Part shown: piece after piece, positions 27,799 through 28,997 of the stretch
How positions within the stretch are numbered: position 1 is the stretch's first letter
Layout of the letters: the number at the start of each line of letters is the position of its first letter
Source: a virus
Direction: 5' to 3' (one strand)
Length of the DNA stretch: 28,997 nucleotides
Virus record (IMG/VR): IMGVR_UViG_3300010392_000770
Coordinates: 1-28,997 of that record
Notes under the pieces: model-generated
What the model was told of the DNA's origin: nothing
Seen by the model: only the letters and a program-made list of their open reading frames with translations
Database searches by the model: none
Made by a program: the position numbers and the translations under genes

Positions 27799-28791
27799 TT
27801 AGGCTACCAATTCCAGCGCGCTATCGAATGCGCGCGCTTTCAGGGTTGCGCCGTGGCCAAACTGGCCAGAAGAAAAGCGATTTTCTGGCGTGCGTGATAC
27901 CGTGGAAAAATCGATAAAGTTGGTTACGGCGTTCATAAGACCCCACGCGGTGCCGTCTGCGCTTTCCAGATCAGAACCCGGCCCGCTACGGTATGCATGC
28001 ATCAATTTCCCTGTAACGGCTTTTAAGGTGCGCTCATTGACTACATTGTTTTGCTCATCCGTTTTAGCATAAAGACCGATAAAATAATTTATCGCCTGTT
28101 CATCGGTGACGCGTTGCGCCGCCAGTGCATCAGCATCAGCCGCGAACGTTTCCAGCCGCTCATCGACTAAGCCCAATTCCGCCTTGACCTGATCGGCGTC
28201 AAACTGGCGGGAATGGGGTACCTTGATCGATGCACGGCCGCCGTTATGGCCAACTGCCATGCTCAAGGTGTTATTGCAGACTACCCGGACAGTCGTAAAA
28301 TCGGCGATTGTGGCCATGGTGCCATCGTTGGCCGTGGCTAGTAACAAGTAAGGTTTCAGAATGTCGCGGCCGTTGCCAAGCTTAAGATCAAGATTGCAAC
28401 GCGCCAAAGCCCAAACCTTAGCGCCGCCATTCAACGCGCCCGCCGTTTCAATACTGAAGCGGGAACCACTTACCAGATCGCGGTAAAATTCCAAGGTGTC
28501 GCCGGGTTGCATCAATTGGAAACGATTGCTGCCAATTCCCAGATGTGCCTGCGTATCGCTGCGTACGTGTGCAAAGCGATCAGGGATAACCATCGGCTCG
28601 CGGCTGCCGTCACTGTTTTCGACGCCGTAAAATATCGGCCGTTTCTGTATGTGCCAGTCTAAACCGGCTGCCGTTTTCCATTCTTCTATACTCGCATCGG
28701 CATTGATGCGCTGGCCAAGTCCGTGCCAAGGAAGTTTCCCGGTGAATGCCATATTGTCGCGGTCGTTTGAACTATCGATTAAATGTGCCAT
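27799..28791 (-). CDS. DUF932 / TIGR03299-like phage-plasmid protein (330 aa)
   Basis: This belongs to the widespread DUF932 (phage/plasmid-like TIGR03299) family, whose function is not known. Hallmarks: WHGLGQRINADASIEEWKTA (residues 23-42), a segment with DWHIQKRPIFY, HLGIGSNRFQLMQPGDTLEF (84-103), then GAKVWALARCNLDLKLG and FTTVRVVCNNTLSMAVG. The length fits the family. ATG 28791 has TAGGAAACC, a CA-repeat leader and a clear promoter upstream, so it is the first strongly expressed gene of the leftward early unit. Family proteins are typically highly expressed early in infection in phages. Confidence 0.9.
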   Translation of the reverse strand: MAHLIDSSNDRDNMAFTGKLPWHGLGQRINADASIEEWKTAAGLDWHIQKRPIFYGVENSDGSREPMVIPDRFAHVRSDTQAHLGIGSNRFQLMQPGDTLEFYRDLVSGSRFSIETAGALNGGAKVWALARCNLDLKLGNGRDILKPYLLLATANDGTMATIADFTTVRVVCNNTLSMAVGHNGGRASIKVPHSRQFDADQVKAELGLVDERLETFAADADALAAQRVTDEQAINYFIGLYAKTDEQNNVVNERTLKAVTGKLMHAYRSGPGSDLESADGTAWGLMNAVTNFIDFSTVSRTPENRFSSGQFGHGATLKARAFDSALELVA

Positions 28792-28808
28792 GGTGTTGGT
28801 TTCCTATT

Positions 28809-28825
28809 GTGTGTGTGTGTGTGTG
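28809..28825 (-). repeat. (CA)8 tract in the DUF932 leader
   Basis: On the minus strand, eight CA units lie at the very start of the predicted transcript, ending 7 nt before the TAGGAAAC ribosome-binding site. The plus strand reads GT. It is in the same orientation as the CA leader at 27698-27723, and opposite to the (CA)12 tract at 26558. Confidence 0.85.
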
Positions 28826-28832
28826 AAGTTTC

Positions 28833-28860
28833 AGTATAGCAGCTTGATATACAGTTGCAA
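28833..28860 (-). promoter_or_regulatory. Sigma-70-like promoter for the DUF932 unit
   Basis: On the minus strand TTGCAA (28860-28855) and TATACT (28838-28833) are separated by 16 nt, close to the -35 and -10 consensus. The start site would be near 28826, at the edge of the CA tract, giving a leader of about 35 nt before the ATG at 28791. An inverted repeat AGCTTG/CAAGCT (28841-28846, 28858-28863) overlaps the -35 and could be an operator. Confidence 0.7.
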
Positions 28861-28867
28861 GCTTTTT

Positions 28868-28997
28868 TTAAACTGTTGCGGCCGTGGCCAGTGCGTGCCA
28901 GATACGCGCGCGACTCGGCACCACAGAATCAGCCGCGAATTTTTCAGCATAGGCGCTGATAGTTTGGCGCTGTTCAATCGTGGCGCTATCCAGTGCG
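28868..28997 (-). CDS. C-terminal end of a leftward gene (partial, at least 42 aa)
   Basis: An open frame enters from the right edge on the minus strand and ends at TAA 28868-28870. The visible residues (ALDSATIEQRQTISAYAEKF, then AADSVVPSRARIWHALATAA and TV) are helical. Nothing identifies the family. The gene lies upstream of the DUF932 promoter, in the same orientation. Confidence 0.65.
   Translation of the reverse strand, partial: ALDSATIEQRQTISAYAEKFAADSVVPSRARIWHALATAATV

Noticed and set aside
1-28997. tRNA genes, CRISPR arrays, insertion sequences, integrase or attachment sites
   Set aside because: No tRNA-like fold, no spaced repeat array, no transposase or integrase frame seen; all gaps are under 300 bases.

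Overview
The window is a piece of a tailed double-stranded DNA phage (or prophage) genome with podovirus-type virion genes. Evidence is a continuous head and short-tail morphogenesis cluster, a phage replication set (primase-helicase, family A DNA polymerase, ssDNA-binding-like protein, PD-(D/E)XK nuclease, SF2 helicase, VRR-NUC nuclease), dense packing with many ATGA/GTGA stop-start overlaps, and strong Shine-Dalgarno sites. The capsid, adaptor and stabilisation proteins look most like the SU10/HMO-2011 type of podovirus. A Gram-negative, probably proteobacterial host is inferred from those relatives and the moderately GC-rich sequence. No integrase, terminase or lysis gene lies in the window, so lifestyle cannot be settled.

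Layout: (1) 1-14929, rightward late module: end of a probable portal gene, two small genes, scaffold, major capsid protein, two small genes, head-tail adaptor, P22 gp10-like stabilisation protein, Gly-rich protein, several virion/DNA-ejection proteins, a small virion protein, tail fibre and a small trailing gene. (2) 14796-16857, leftward cassette: zinc-ribbon-like protein, a 57-aa basic protein, SF2 helicase and VRR-NUC nuclease. It converges on, and overlaps in antisense, the end of the late module. (3) 16944-26340, rightward replication module: ribbon-helix-helix regulator, three small orphan genes, DUF2800-like nuclease, ssDNA-binding-like protein, DNA polymerase, four small genes including an Acb2-like anti-CBASS sponge, a terminator, then a prim-pol/helicase. 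(4) 26341-26588, a convergent intergenic region with repeated GCTAC motifs, an AT-rich core and a leftward terminator: a candidate origin. (5) 26589-28997, leftward probable early genes: DUF932 (TIGR03299-like) protein, four small genes including a one-pass membrane protein, and the end of a further gene.

The most interesting points are the Acb2-like gene, a 16-bp stem plus T-tract immediately before the DNA polymerase start (possible attenuator), the GCTAC-repeat/AT-rich region at 26.4 kb, CA-repeat leaders before the leftward genes, a six-unit heptanucleotide tandem repeat at the end of the DUF2800-like gene, and the antisense overlap with an embedded 12-bp hairpin where late and nuclease genes collide. 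No intergenic stretch exceeds 300 bases; the longest is 26341-26588.
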